From positions 1 through 41,174 of the forward strand of contig JAUQPY010000031.1 in NCBI GenBank assembly GCA_030550115.1: a stretch of 41,174 nucleotides of DNA. Reading direction: 5' to 3'. The translations under genes and the position numbers were made by a program. Below, piece by piece: positions 23,206-31,306 of the stretch (positions within the stretch are counted from its first letter, which is position 1; each line of letters begins with the position of its first letter). The DNA comes from Microcaldota archaeon. GTDB lineage: Archaea > Micrarchaeota > Micrarchaeia > Anstonellales > J096. Under the pieces are notes generated by a model, which did no database searches, was not told the origin of the DNA, and saw only the letters and a list, made by a program, of their open reading frames with translations.

Positions 23206-23754
23206 ATGCAGAACAATAAAGAGGAGCTAGAGAAACTGATGAGAGAAAGAAAAGAGCTGTTACATTATCTAAGAGAGGTGGAGGAGAATCTTCTGTATCT
23301 GAGCAAGGAGAAAGAATATTTACAACCTAGTGTCGATAAATTCCATGAGTTAAAATTATTTGATTTGAAGAAGAAGCAGAAGAGAATTGAATACATGCTA
23401 GTCACTCAATCGAAAAATGCTAAGAATGAAAAGAAATATTTGGATAAATTGATAGATATTGAAAGGAAATTGAAGGAGTACTCCCCTCTATTTGAAGCAC
23501 ATGCTAGATATAATATAGTAACCAAACAAATTGAGACATTGGCCAAACAGAGAGATGAGATTAAACAGAAACTTCAAGAGATGGATAATAAAATTAAGGA
23601 GCAGGTGGATAGATTTAGATCCAGTGTGAGAAGGAGAGTGAGAAATAAGGAAGATAAGGAAGGGAATAATGACATACCAAATGATGAGCCAGATCAGGAG
23701 TTAGGAAAGGATTATATTTCATTAGAAGAATTACTAGGGGATAAGTTTAAATAA
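23206..23754 (+). CDS. Coiled-coil protein, unrecognised
   Basis: About 182 residues, mostly charged heptad-like sequence (residues 1-150) with Leu at regular spacing, then an Arg-rich stretch and a C-terminal DYISLEELLGDKF motif. No Cys, no membrane helix. A prefoldin-like or scaffold role is possible but not supported. ATG at 23206 is chosen over the GTG at 23203; TTTTTAAAAG at 23164-23173 is a plausible promoter. Confidence 0.7.
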   Translation: MQNNKEELEKLMRERKELLHYLREVEENLLYLSKEKEYLQPSVDKFHELKLFDLKKKQKRIEYMLVTQSKNAKNEKKYLDKLIDIERKLKEYSPLFEAHARYNIVTKQIETLAKQRDEIKQKLQEMDNKIKEQVDRFRSSVRRRVRNKEDKEGNNDIPNDEPDQELGKDYISLEELLGDKFK

Positions 23755-23789
23755 ATTTGCTATTATGTTATATTTAAGAGGTGAATTGA

Positions 23790-24236
23790 ATGAGTAGTGG
23801 TTCTATTAATCAGTTAAATCTGAGTGTAGAGCGTATTCTAGCTTATGTAGTAGATGTTGTAGTTATGTATGTAGTACTTTTTATTATAAGTATTCTTATA
23901 GGAATAGTATTGGTAATATTCGTTAGTCTGCTAATATTCATTCCAGTGCTCTCGAGTATTATATCATTAGTAGGTCTGCTCATTCAATTGCTACTAGCAG
24001 TAGGATTCCCTATTGTATATTTCTACTTCACAGAGAACAAATACAAGCATACAGTAGGTCATAAATTATTTGGGTTGAAGGTAGAGGGAACAGAATCTGC
24101 TTCTAGAGATGCAAAGATCAAGAGAGCTGTTCTTAAACATCCCTTACTTATGATATTCGTATTTCTAATAGGATTACTGAATGGAGGTAAATTCTATCAT
24201 GAGACTCTGACAGGTATTCGAACCGTAAAGGCGTAA
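23790..24236 (+). CDS. RDD-family membrane protein
   Basis: 148 residues with three to four hydrophobic helices. The RDD signature is readable: ERILAYVVDVVVMYVVLFI near the N-terminus (Arg then Asp), GHKLFGLKVEG in the cytoplasmic loop, and HETLTGIRTVKA at the end. RDD proteins are thought to be transporters, some of them sodium/proton antiporters. Ribosome binding site GAGGTGAATTG precedes the ATG. Confidence 0.82.
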   Translation: MSSGSINQLNLSVERILAYVVDVVVMYVVLFIISILIGIVLVIFVSLLIFIPVLSSIISLVGLLIQLLLAVGFPIVYFYFTENKYKHTVGHKLFGLKVEGTESASRDAKIKRAVLKHPLLMIFVFLIGLLNGGKFYHETLTGIRTVKA

Positions 24237-24272
24237 TCTCAGATCACTCTTCTGTTAAACATTTGATCTCTA

Positions 24273-24285
24273 TTTTTTAAATATA
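24273..24285 (+). promoter_or_regulatory. TATA box for thiolase
   Basis: TTTTTTAAATATA is centred 26 bases before the ATG at 24305 and no Shine-Dalgarno sequence follows, suggesting a leaderless message and the ATG at 24305 rather than the TTG at 24299. Confidence 0.55.
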
Positions 24286-24304
24286 TCTTTTCATAAAGTT
24301 GACT

Positions 24305-25468
24305 ATGCGAAGAGTTGCTGTTATTGGAATAGGGATTACCAAATTTGGGGAACATTGGGATAAAGGTTTGCGAGAATTAGCTCTGGAAGCTGGTATAAAG
24401 GCTATTACTGATGCTGGATTGGAAGGGGAGAAAATAGATGCAGGATATTTGGGAAACATGGCTGCTGGTAGTTTTGCACTTCAAGAACATCTAGGAGCTC
24501 TGTTAGCTGATCAATTAGGTCTTAATCCAATTCCTGTTACAAAAGTGGAAGCAGCATGTGCGTCAGGAGCAGTTGCATTCAGGCAGGCCTACCTATCAGT
24601 GGCCTCCGGAGCACATGATATTGTTGTTGCAGGAGGAGTGGAGAAGATGACAGACTTGGATACAGAGACAGTTACTAAAATACTAGCTGCTGCTGGAGAT
24701 CAGGAGTGGGAAGCATTTCAAGGAGCAACATTCCCTGCTCTGTATGCTCTAATGATGAGGGCTTATATGTTAAAATATGGGGCCAAGGAGGAAGATTTTG
24801 CATATGTGGCTGTAAAAAACCATAGGCATGCTAAGAATGTAGAATATGCACAATTCAGGAATGAGATTACTGTTGAGCAGGTTATGGAATCAAAGTATGT
24901 CGCTGAACCAATAAAGGTTCTAGATTCATCACCCATCACAGATGGTGCAGCAGCAGTGATATTAGCTCCTCTGGATATAGCCTATTCATATACTTCAGAA
25001 CCTATTGAAGTATTAGCTAGTGCACAGGCTTCAGATACCATAGCACTACATGATCGTGAAGATATAACTTTCCTTAAAGCTACTTCAATAGCCTCTCAGA
25101 AAGCCTATGCTCAGGCGAATATATCCCCTTCTCAAATAGATATAGCTGAAGTACATGATGCATTTACTATAGGTGAGGTACTTGCTCTAGAAGCATTAGG
25201 TATATTCGAAAGAGGTACAGCATACAGAGCAGCTAGAGAAGGATTGACTACTTATGGGGGAAAGATAGTCGTGAATCCTAGCGGGGGTCTGAAGGCTGCT
25301 GGTCACCCTGTTGGAGCTACAGGCATAAAACAGATCTATGAAATAGTACTACAATTGAGAGGTAAGGCAGGAGCAAGACAGGTGAAGAATGCTAGTTATG
25401 GATTGGCAAATAATGTAGGTGGTAGTGGAGCTACATCAGTCGTCCATATATTTGGCAAGGTATATTAG
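24305..25468 (+). CDS. Thiolase (acetyl-CoA C-acetyltransferase family)
   Basis: Condenses two acetyl-CoA to acetoacetyl-CoA, usually the first step of the mevalonate route to archaeal isoprenoid lipids. Catalytic Cys85 lies in VEAACASGAVAF; the second half has EVHDAFTIGEVLALEALG and the NPSGGLKAAGHPVGATG block with the catalytic His. 387 residues. In most archaea it sits with HMG-CoA synthase and a DUF35 partner; neither is next to it here, so they may be elsewhere. Confidence 0.93.
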   Translation: MRRVAVIGIGITKFGEHWDKGLRELALEAGIKAITDAGLEGEKIDAGYLGNMAAGSFALQEHLGALLADQLGLNPIPVTKVEAACASGAVAFRQAYLSVASGAHDIVVAGGVEKMTDLDTETVTKILAAAGDQEWEAFQGATFPALYALMMRAYMLKYGAKEEDFAYVAVKNHRHAKNVEYAQFRNEITVEQVMESKYVAEPIKVLDSSPITDGAAAVILAPLDIAYSYTSEPIEVLASAQASDTIALHDREDITFLKATSIASQKAYAQANISPSQIDIAEVHDAFTIGEVLALEALGIFERGTAYRAAREGLTTYGGKIVVNPSGGLKAAGHPVGATGIKQIYEIVLQLRGKAGARQVKNASYGLANNVGGSGATSVVHIFGKVY

Positions 25469-25469
25469 A

Positions 25470-25477
25470 TTTAAAAA
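25470..25477 (+). promoter_or_regulatory. TATA box for rpoK
   Basis: TTTAAAAA follows the thiolase stop. It lies about 26-30 bases before the ATG at 25500 and is too close to the ATG at 25485, which decides the rpoK start. Confidence 0.5.
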
Positions 25478-25499
25478 CATAACTATGAACAATAATAAC

Positions 25500-25658
25500 A
25501 TGAATAAGTTTATAAAAGCTAGAATAATTGGAGCTAGAGCTCTGCAATTATCCTGTGGTGCTGAATCTGAACTCAAGAACAAGGTAAAGGATAGTGTTGA
25601 ATTAAGCTATTTGGAGTTTTCCAAATCAAAAATCCCATTGGAGGTGAGGAAGAGATGA
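25500..25658 (+). CDS. rpoK: DNA-directed RNA polymerase subunit K (Rpb6)
   Basis: Small subunit that stabilises the RNA polymerase clamp region. The conserved block KFIKARIIGARALQLSCGAE and the C-terminal SKIPLEVRKR match archaeal RpoK/Rpb6. 52 residues from the ATG at 25500, or 57 from 25485; the later start is favoured by the TATA distance. It lacks the acidic N-terminal extension of eukaryotic forms. Not in its usual ribosomal or enolase context; here it overlaps the start of a Cys-rich lipoprotein (ATGA). Confidence 0.88.
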   Translation: MNKFIKARIIGARALQLSCGAESELKNKVKDSVELSYLEFSKSKIPLEVRKR

Positions 25659-26494
25659 ATCCAATGATATTTATTCTAGGTTTTCTAGTATTGTTATCTG
25701 GATGTATTGATCTGGGGAGTGGATCCGGAAATACAAAGCAGTGTAGTGCTGACAGCGATTGTAAGCCATATCAAACCTGCTCTGGTGGGAGTTGTGTATT
25801 GAAAGCTGGTGCATGCGAATCTGATAGAGATTGTGATTTCTACCAGGTATGTGATAGGAGAAACAATCAGTGTATTGTTAAAGAAGGGTTCTGTGTGGAT
25901 AATAACCAATGTAAGCTCCACCAATTCTGCAATCTTACCACAAAGAAATGTGATGTAAGACCTGGTTTCTGTGAGAAGAATAGTGATTGTGAGAGTTGGC
26001 AAACTTGTGATACCAAGACTTTTAGATGTGTAGCAAGAGCAGGATATTGTGTGAATGATAAGGATTGTCAATCTTGGGAGAGATGCGGATTGATGAATAG
26101 ATGTGAACCTCTGCCTGGTAGATGTAATGTAGATGGAGATTGTAGATCTTATGAAAAATGTGATAAGAAATCTAATAGGTGTGTCCCTAAAGATGGGTTC
26201 TGTAATGTGGATGGAGATTGTAAGAATTGGGAGTATTGTAATAATAATAAATGTGTAGTACTCCCTGGTAGATGTAATTCAAATTCAGATTGTGCCCAGT
26301 GGGAAACTTGTAATATGAGAAAGAATATATGTGAATTGGCTCCAGGTAGATGTGTATCAAATTCAGATTGTCAATCATGGCAATACTGTGATATAGGAGT
26401 TAAAATGTGTAAGCCCCAACCTGGTAGATGTGCAAGCTCTCAGGATTGTAGAGAGGGACAAATATGCGATACAATGACGAACACCTGCAGATAA
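25655..26494 (+). CDS. Cys-rich repeat lipoprotein
   Basis: 279 residues. An N-terminal hydrophobic segment ends in LLSGC, a lipobox, so the mature protein is probably a lipid-anchored surface protein. Then come ten repeats of about 22-26 residues with the pattern C-x5-C-x5-C-x(4-7)-C-x6, usually with Asp before the second Cys, Trp/Tyr in the second spacer and PGR/PGF/KGF-like linkers. With 40 repeat Cys, the fold must depend on disulfides. No enzyme motif. Translationally joined to rpoK by ATGA; overlaps the next gene by 31 bases. Confidence 0.8.
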   Translation: MNPMIFILGFLVLLSGCIDLGSGSGNTKQCSADSDCKPYQTCSGGSCVLKAGACESDRDCDFYQVCDRRNNQCIVKEGFCVDNNQCKLHQFCNLTTKKCDVRPGFCEKNSDCESWQTCDTKTFRCVARAGYCVNDKDCQSWERCGLMNRCEPLPGRCNVDGDCRSYEKCDKKSNRCVPKDGFCNVDGDCKNWEYCNNNKCVVLPGRCNSNSDCAQWETCNMRKNICELAPGRCVSNSDCQSWQYCDIGVKMCKPQPGRCASSQDCREGQICDTMTNTCR

Positions 26495-26967
26495 AAATTT
26501 TAACTCGCAAGAATCTGGATGAAGTAGTGGAATTTTTAGAAGAGGTTCGAGAGTTAGAGTTAGATGAGGATGAAATAAAAGATATAAATGATATTCTAGT
26601 AGAGGGATATAGTTTTGCCGTGTATGACAATGGGGTTCTATATAGTGTCATATTAATGTATGAAGCTAGTTTTGATGGTATACAAATTCTATTTGACGAG
26701 GAACCTAATGCCCTATCTGTAGAGCCCCATATAGACTATTCTTATGAGAATCTTGATGTTTTAGAAAGAGTAATATTCAGAAACATGAATAGAATAGCTA
26801 GTCAGAATGGATTTGAGTTCTTAGTTATACAATTAGCGAGAACCGTTCGGGAGATAAGAGATTCCCCTAATGATATAGTCCAATCTATAATAAGAGCTGG
26901 ATTCAAATTTATAGAGGCTCCTGATGATGTTACTATAGCATTTAGAGAAGTGAAATCAGAAGAGTGA
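26464..26967 (+). CDS. Possible GNAT-like acetyltransferase
   Basis: 167 residues. A helix-rich start, then strands (YSFAVYDNGVLYSVILMYEA) and a helix (VFRNMNRIASQNGFEFLVIQ-like region) followed by AGFKFIEAPDDVTIAFREV, which is the general order of a GNAT fold. The acetyl-CoA binding Q/RxxGxG/A loop is not visible, so the assignment is tentative and the fold may be degenerate. Start lies within the preceding lipoprotein gene. Converges on the zinc-ribbon gene, overlapping by 12 bases. Confidence 0.5.
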   Translation: MRYNDEHLQIKILTRKNLDEVVEFLEEVRELELDEDEIKDINDILVEGYSFAVYDNGVLYSVILMYEASFDGIQILFDEEPNALSVEPHIDYSYENLDVLERVIFRNMNRIASQNGFEFLVIQLARTVREIRDSPNDIVQSIIRAGFKFIEAPDDVTIAFREVKSEE

Positions 26968-27171
26968 TAGGCTTAGATGTATCACCTTATTATTCTTAAA
27001 CATCTTCCTGTACTGATTATTACTCCAACAATTCTTACATATATTTATTTTCTTTATCATCACATCGTTAGTATTTTTTGATGACTTGATCTTAGATATC
27101 TCTACTACTCTTCCACAGTAATTACATATTTCGGCTTTAGCAACCATCTTACCATCAGATGTCTTGATCAT
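26956..27171 (-). CDS. Small zinc-ribbon-like protein
   Basis: 71 residues with two CxxC pairs (CNYC near residue 17 and CKNC near 46) separated by 25 residues, a pattern fitting a zinc ribbon. The C-terminal half is basic. Start ATG overlaps the stop of the carbonic anhydrase gene (ATGA), which supports real coding. An alternative start exists at the second Met (residue 9). Function not known; it could be a regulatory partner for its operon neighbour. Confidence 0.6.
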   Translation of the reverse strand: MIKTSDGKMVAKAEICNYCGRVVEISKIKSSKNTNDVMIKKINICKNCWSNNQYRKMFKNNKVIHLSLSLF

Positions 27172-27719
27172 ATTCTTTTATTTACAACAATATCTTTTTT
27201 AATCTCCCAGTCCAACTTTACTAAAGATACTTCATTTATATTGTATATATATGCATTTATCTCAAGATTATCAACATCTTTGAAGATCTCTCTAAGTCTT
27301 CTAGCCAATCCAATTACATTTGCCATTTCTAAATCCTCTATATCTGGAGCTTGCCTGATATTTTTATGAATAGCTTGAAATATGGCTGGAAACTCATCAG
27401 AAGCATTTGAAGCATATGCTTTTATAGCTCCACAATCAGTATGCCCTATGATACATATCTCCCTGACCTTTAGATCGTATACAGCGTACTCCAAACTTTC
27501 TAATGCGTAGTTATCCAAACTATTTCCAGCGTTTCTTATAACAAAATTTTCACCAATAAAGCTATCTTTAAAGAGTTCATCTGGAATTCTAGAATCTGAA
27601 CATGTTATAATCACTCTTTTAGGTTTTTGGCCCATCTCTGCAAGATCACGTGCTAATTTGAAATTATTATCTGTAAGACGAGCTCGATTAGTCTCAAAAG
27701 TTCTAATAAGACCGTTCAC
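27168..27719 (-). CDS. Beta-class carbonic anhydrase
   Basis: Interconverts CO2 and bicarbonate. Zinc ligands Cys40 (TCSDSRI), His93 and Cys96 (GHTDCGA) with the Asp42-Arg44 dyad are all present, as is GENFVIRNAGN. 183 residues, a compact type. Transcribed divergently from malic enzyme across a 57-base gap; an operon partner is the downstream zinc-ribbon gene. Confidence 0.93.
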   Translation of the reverse strand: MNGLIRTFETNRARLTDNNFKLARDLAEMGQKPKRVIITCSDSRIPDELFKDSFIGENFVIRNAGNSLDNYALESLEYAVYDLKVREICIIGHTDCGAIKAYASNASDEFPAIFQAIHKNIRQAPDIEDLEMANVIGLARRLREIFKDVDNLEINAYIYNINEVSLVKLDWEIKKDIVVNKRI

Positions 27720-27742
27720 GTTTGTGTTGTTTTATAAACATA

Positions 27743-27753
27743 TTTTTTTAAAT
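27743..27753 (+). promoter_or_regulatory. TATA box in the carbonic anhydrase / malic enzyme gap
   Basis: TTTTTTTAAAT is centred about 28 bases before the malic enzyme ATG at 27777. Read on the other strand it lies about 28 bases from the carbonic anhydrase ATG (27719); a second box, TTTTATAAAC (27730-27739), lies nearer to the anhydrase. Confidence 0.5.
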
Positions 27754-27776
27754 CTATTCCAAACATAAGTTAAGGT

Positions 27777-28847
27777 ATGTCTAAAATTCGAATTGATTTA
27801 AATGTAAAGTTAGATAATAGAACAGATCTTGCAGAGCATTATACTCCTGGTGTTGGTAAGATTGTGGAGATCCTAAGCCAGGACCCCAATAGATCCTTCG
27901 ATCTAACTTATAGAGGGGATTTTGTATCGATATTATCAAATGGTAGCTCTGTTCTTGGATATGGTGATTTGGGTCCAATACCTATGATGCCTGTTCTCGA
28001 AGGCAAGTCATTGATTCTTAAGAGATTCGGGAGAGTGAATCCAGTACCAATCGCAATTAGAGGTACATACAGAGATATATATGATGTTGCTATGAAAATT
28101 CAGGATAATTATTCATTGATAATGATAGAAGATGTGAAAGGTCCTGATTGTATAGAACTTCATGAGATGTTGAACAGAGATTTGCAGATTCCTGTATTCA
28201 ATGATGATATGTTTGGAAGTACTATTGCAGTTCTATCTATACTGAAAAGGGCTTTACTCAGATTGAATAAATCTAATCCTAGAGTGGTCTTATTAGGAGC
28301 AGGTGCAGCTGGATTAACTGTTGCAAAATACATAAGATTAATAGGTGTTAGAGATGTGGTGGTATTTGATTCCAAGGGCTCTCTTAATGAAAACAGAGAG
28401 GATCTGAATAAGTATAAGTTAGAAATAGCTAAGATGTATAAAGTTCCTGAAATATCTCTAAATGAGGCACTCACTGGAGCAGATGTATTCATAGGATTCT
28501 CCAAAGGAAATATCTTAAATCGTTCCCATATTGATATGATGAATAATGATGCAATAGTATTTGCTCTAGCCAATCCAATACCAGAAATAGGCGAAGAAGA
28601 GGCTAAATCGTCTAAAAAGATCGGTGTATATGCAAATGGGAGGAGTGATAATAGGAATCAGATAAACAATGCATTAGTATTTCCATCTGTAGTATCATAC
28701 ATGGCTCTTAAACAGATTAAGTTGGATGACAAATTGATAACCAGAGCTATTGATGCTATAACCTCCTATAACGCTTCTACCTTAGTTCCAGATATATTCG
28801 ATTTGAGGTTTCATAATTATCTGTTTGATCAGCTCATTAACAAGTAA
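27777..28847 (+). CDS. Malic enzyme (NAD(P)-dependent, oxaloacetate-decarboxylating), divergent
   Basis: Converts malate to pyruvate and CO2. 356 residues: HYTPGVG (Tyr22), SNGSSVLGYGDLGPIPMMPV, EGKSLILKRFG (Lys77/Lys82), IEDVKGPDC (Glu118-Asp119), then FNDDMFGSTI (Asp143-Asp144) and the GAGAAG nucleotide-binding loop at 174-179. The usual F-H-D-D-Q-H-G-T-A block reads F-N-D-D-M-F-G-S-T here, and DxxPI reads NPVPI, so substrate or cofactor preference could differ. Tail overlaps gltX by 11 bases. Confidence 0.85.
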   Translation: MSKIRIDLNVKLDNRTDLAEHYTPGVGKIVEILSQDPNRSFDLTYRGDFVSILSNGSSVLGYGDLGPIPMMPVLEGKSLILKRFGRVNPVPIAIRGTYRDIYDVAMKIQDNYSLIMIEDVKGPDCIELHEMLNRDLQIPVFNDDMFGSTIAVLSILKRALLRLNKSNPRVVLLGAGAAGLTVAKYIRLIGVRDVVVFDSKGSLNENREDLNKYKLEIAKMYKVPEISLNEALTGADVFIGFSKGNILNRSHIDMMNNDAIVFALANPIPEIGEEEAKSSKKIGVYANGRSDNRNQINNALVFPSVVSYMALKQIKLDDKLITRAIDAITSYNASTLVPDIFDLRFHNYLFDQLINK

Positions 28848-30456
28848 ATATATATTCATTCTCCCTGTCTTTTATTACATAACCCAATCTATTTAGATAG
28901 AGTCGATCATTGTTGTAATATTTATCCGATATAACACCTTCGATGATTTCCATGGAATTAGGATTGAGCTCTTCTTCCCCTAAAAACAGTTCTCTGGGAA
29001 TTTTTACTCTTATGGTTTGAGGTTTCTCCACCCAATCTGTGACTGGTAATTGATTATCGGAAGGATAGCTTACAAAAACACCATTAATGTTCTTGACAAC
29101 TCCTAAACCTCTGAGATTCAGAATATCAGAATATTCTTTTTCATCAATATAGAGAGTCCCTTCCCAGAGAAATCTCTCCCCTTCTCTTTCTACTACTATC
29201 CTTGTAGATATCATCTTTGGATTCTTTATGAATGGAATTTTAGGGATATCTTTCATTTTCCTATCCATTATTTCTCGATTTATATTTAGCAACATATCCC
29301 AACCTACTTCGGTCTCCTGCTTACCTGGACCGAATCTAGATATGAACTCTTTTATAGCTGCGGGCAGTATCCCTCTTCTTCTAAGAGCCCTAACCGTAGT
29401 TAGTCTAGGATCATCCCAACCATCTACTATTCCCCTCTCTACAAGTTCTCTAATTTTTCTCTTAGATGTAACACTACCTCTAATCTCCAATCTGGAGAAA
29501 TGTATCAGGATTATATCCCTCAGTCCTAAATCTCTTAAGATAGAATGATAAAGCTCAGTTCTTAGTTCATACTCTTTGGATCTTAAAGCATGAGATACCA
29601 TCTGAATACTATCTAGAATAGGTGTGGCAAAATCGTAAGTTGGCCAGAATTTATACTTGGTCTTGTGTCTATAATGTGGGTGATTCACCACTCGGAACAT
29701 GGTTGGATCCCTCATAACAGTATTACTTGATGTCAGATCACCTTTATATAGTGCAACAATCTCCCCCTCGTCATAATCTCCATTAACAGCTGCTCTGAAC
29801 ATTTCTAGATTCTCCTCTACACTATTATTTCTTTCTGATACGGGAATCCCCTCCTTTCTCATTTTAGATATTTCCTCCTGACTAGCTAGGGTGAGATACA
29901 TTTTATCTGCAGCTATCAATTTCTCCGCATATTTATACAGAACATCCATATAATCTGAGGAATGTGTGACGTCTGAAAATTTGATCTTTAGCCACTCTAA
30001 ATCTTCTATCATAGCTCTTTCAAACTCTTCAGATACTTTCTCCGGATTAGTATCATCAAATCTTAATATCAATTTCCCAGAATACTTTTCTAGGTAGAAT
30101 GTGTTTAGAAAAACAGATTTACAATGTCCTATATGCATATATCCTGAGGGTTCAGGGGCAAATCTTAGTACTATATAGCTAGGATCGTTAGGTAATAAGT
30201 ATCTCTTCTCATCTCTCACATACTCCTGGTAATTATATTGAGCTAGCTCTTTCTCCGCCTCTCCTAGATCCATGTTGTTAACAGAATTAATTATGTTATT
30301 AAGTATTGGTATGATCTCTTTTACTCTTGTTTTTAGCTCTGGATGTTCATATAGAACCCAACTCACCGTAGATTTAAGATCAGCTTTACCATAATCTATT
30401 CTATTCTTGAGCGCCTGTTTTCTAAAATCATTATAATACCTCTCTAAATCATCCAT
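28837..30456 (-). CDS. gltX: Glutamyl-tRNA synthetase, archaeal type
   Basis: Charges tRNA-Glu (and in many archaea tRNA-Gln, for later amidation). HIGH motif HIGH at residues 108-111 in PEPSGYMHIGHCK; KMSKS-like VTSKRK at 329-334; LRFDDTNPEK fits the class I glutamate site. The C-terminal beta-barrel is of the archaeal/eukaryotic GlxRS type. 539 residues. An AAATAAG/TTTTATA-like region over the end of the upstream operon may serve as its promoter. If no GlnRS exists, tRNA-Gln in this window would be charged this way. Confidence 0.95.
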   Translation of the reverse strand: MDDLERYYNDFRKQALKNRIDYGKADLKSTVSWVLYEHPELKTRVKEIIPILNNIINSVNNMDLGEAEKELAQYNYQEYVRDEKRYLLPNDPSYIVLRFAPEPSGYMHIGHCKSVFLNTFYLEKYSGKLILRFDDTNPEKVSEEFERAMIEDLEWLKIKFSDVTHSSDYMDVLYKYAEKLIAADKMYLTLASQEEISKMRKEGIPVSERNNSVEENLEMFRAAVNGDYDEGEIVALYKGDLTSSNTVMRDPTMFRVVNHPHYRHKTKYKFWPTYDFATPILDSIQMVSHALRSKEYELRTELYHSILRDLGLRDIILIHFSRLEIRGSVTSKRKIRELVERGIVDGWDDPRLTTVRALRRRGILPAAIKEFISRFGPGKQETEVGWDMLLNINREIMDRKMKDIPKIPFIKNPKMISTRIVVEREGERFLWEGTLYIDEKEYSDILNLRGLGVVKNINGVFVSYPSDNQLPVTDWVEKPQTIRVKIPRELFLGEEELNPNSMEIIEGVISDKYYNNDRLYLNRLGYVIKDRENEYIFTC

Positions 30457-30478
30457 GCTATTTTTATAGAATACTTAT

Positions 30479-31306
30479 TTAAAAGTTCAACTCTTCATAG
30501 ATCCTGTTCTTCTCCTCTTTGGGAAGTGCTACTAGGGAGAATATAAGGAGCTTGGATAGATACAAAGCCTGTTCAGTATCGTAGAAAGCCAGTAATCCGA
30601 GGTAAGTACTCTTGATCAATTCTATTAATTTCTGTTTATTTTCTTCTATTTTAGTCTGTATTGCAGGTAAATTTGTTCTATTGATAAGTTTTCTGAGTTC
30701 AATAATTTTCCTATCTAAATAGAATATCTCTAAAAATTTCTCTCTTATGGATTTGGGTAATAGCATAGGATTATAACCTAATGGAAAACTGTAGCTGCCC
30801 AACAGATATTCTATTATTTCTGGCTTATATTCGATATTGTTCTCTAGTGCAAATACAACTGCCTGCATTTTCATTATCCTATCCACTACATCATCGCTAT
30901 AATTGATAGCTCTGTCCACCATACCCTGAATAGCAGATTTCTCAACAACAGTCCCTTTGGATCTGAAGTAATCGTATATTAGATAAACTATCGGATCGTA
31001 TTCCCCCTGCGAATATGGTTTTATGTTATGTATTAGGATCTCTATGTATTCTTTCAATTCTGGACTCTGATTAATACGTTCTAGAAGTTGATTTGCCTCC
31101 TGTATGGTTAATCTTAGCTCTACAAGGATCTGAATTGCCTTTTTTATGTATTCATCATCCAGATGTCTCTGAAAAAGTTTGATATATATGATAGCTAGTG
31201 ATAACTTATCCTCATCAGATAGATGTTTAGCTTTTCTGAATGCATATTCTGCTAACTGTACATACCCATTTGCATATAATACTTTTGCAGCGATATTATA
31301 TATCAT
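30479..31306 (-). CDS. Helical-repeat (TPR-like) protein, third gene of the Rad50-like operon
   Basis: 275 residues, mostly helical. The first ~60 residues read like TPR-type hairpins (AAKVLYANGYVQLAEYAFRK then AKHLSDEDKLSLAIIYIKLF). No membrane helix, Cys or catalytic motif. Start overlaps the Rad50-like stop (ATGA at 31303-31306), so translation is coupled and a partner role is likely. No Mre11-type phosphodiesterase motifs are present. Function unknown. Confidence 0.72.
   Translation of the reverse strand: MIYNIAAKVLYANGYVQLAEYAFRKAKHLSDEDKLSLAIIYIKLFQRHLDDEYIKKAIQILVELRLTIQEANQLLERINQSPELKEYIEILIHNIKPYSQGEYDPIVYLIYDYFRSKGTVVEKSAIQGMVDRAINYSDDVVDRIMKMQAVVFALENNIEYKPEIIEYLLGSYSFPLGYNPMLLPKSIREKFLEIFYLDRKIIELRKLINRTNLPAIQTKIEENKQKLIELIKSTYLGLLAFYDTEQALYLSKLLIFSLVALPKEEKNRIYEELNF

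Noticed and set aside
25419-25484. Upstream extension of rpoK from 25419
   Set aside because: It reads through the end of the thiolase gene in another frame and across the TATA box; conserved RpoK sequence begins at about 25500.
30479-31306. Mre11 partner for the Rad50-like ATPase
   Set aside because: No phosphodiesterase motifs (GDxH, GNHD, GHxH); the protein is helical repeat-like.
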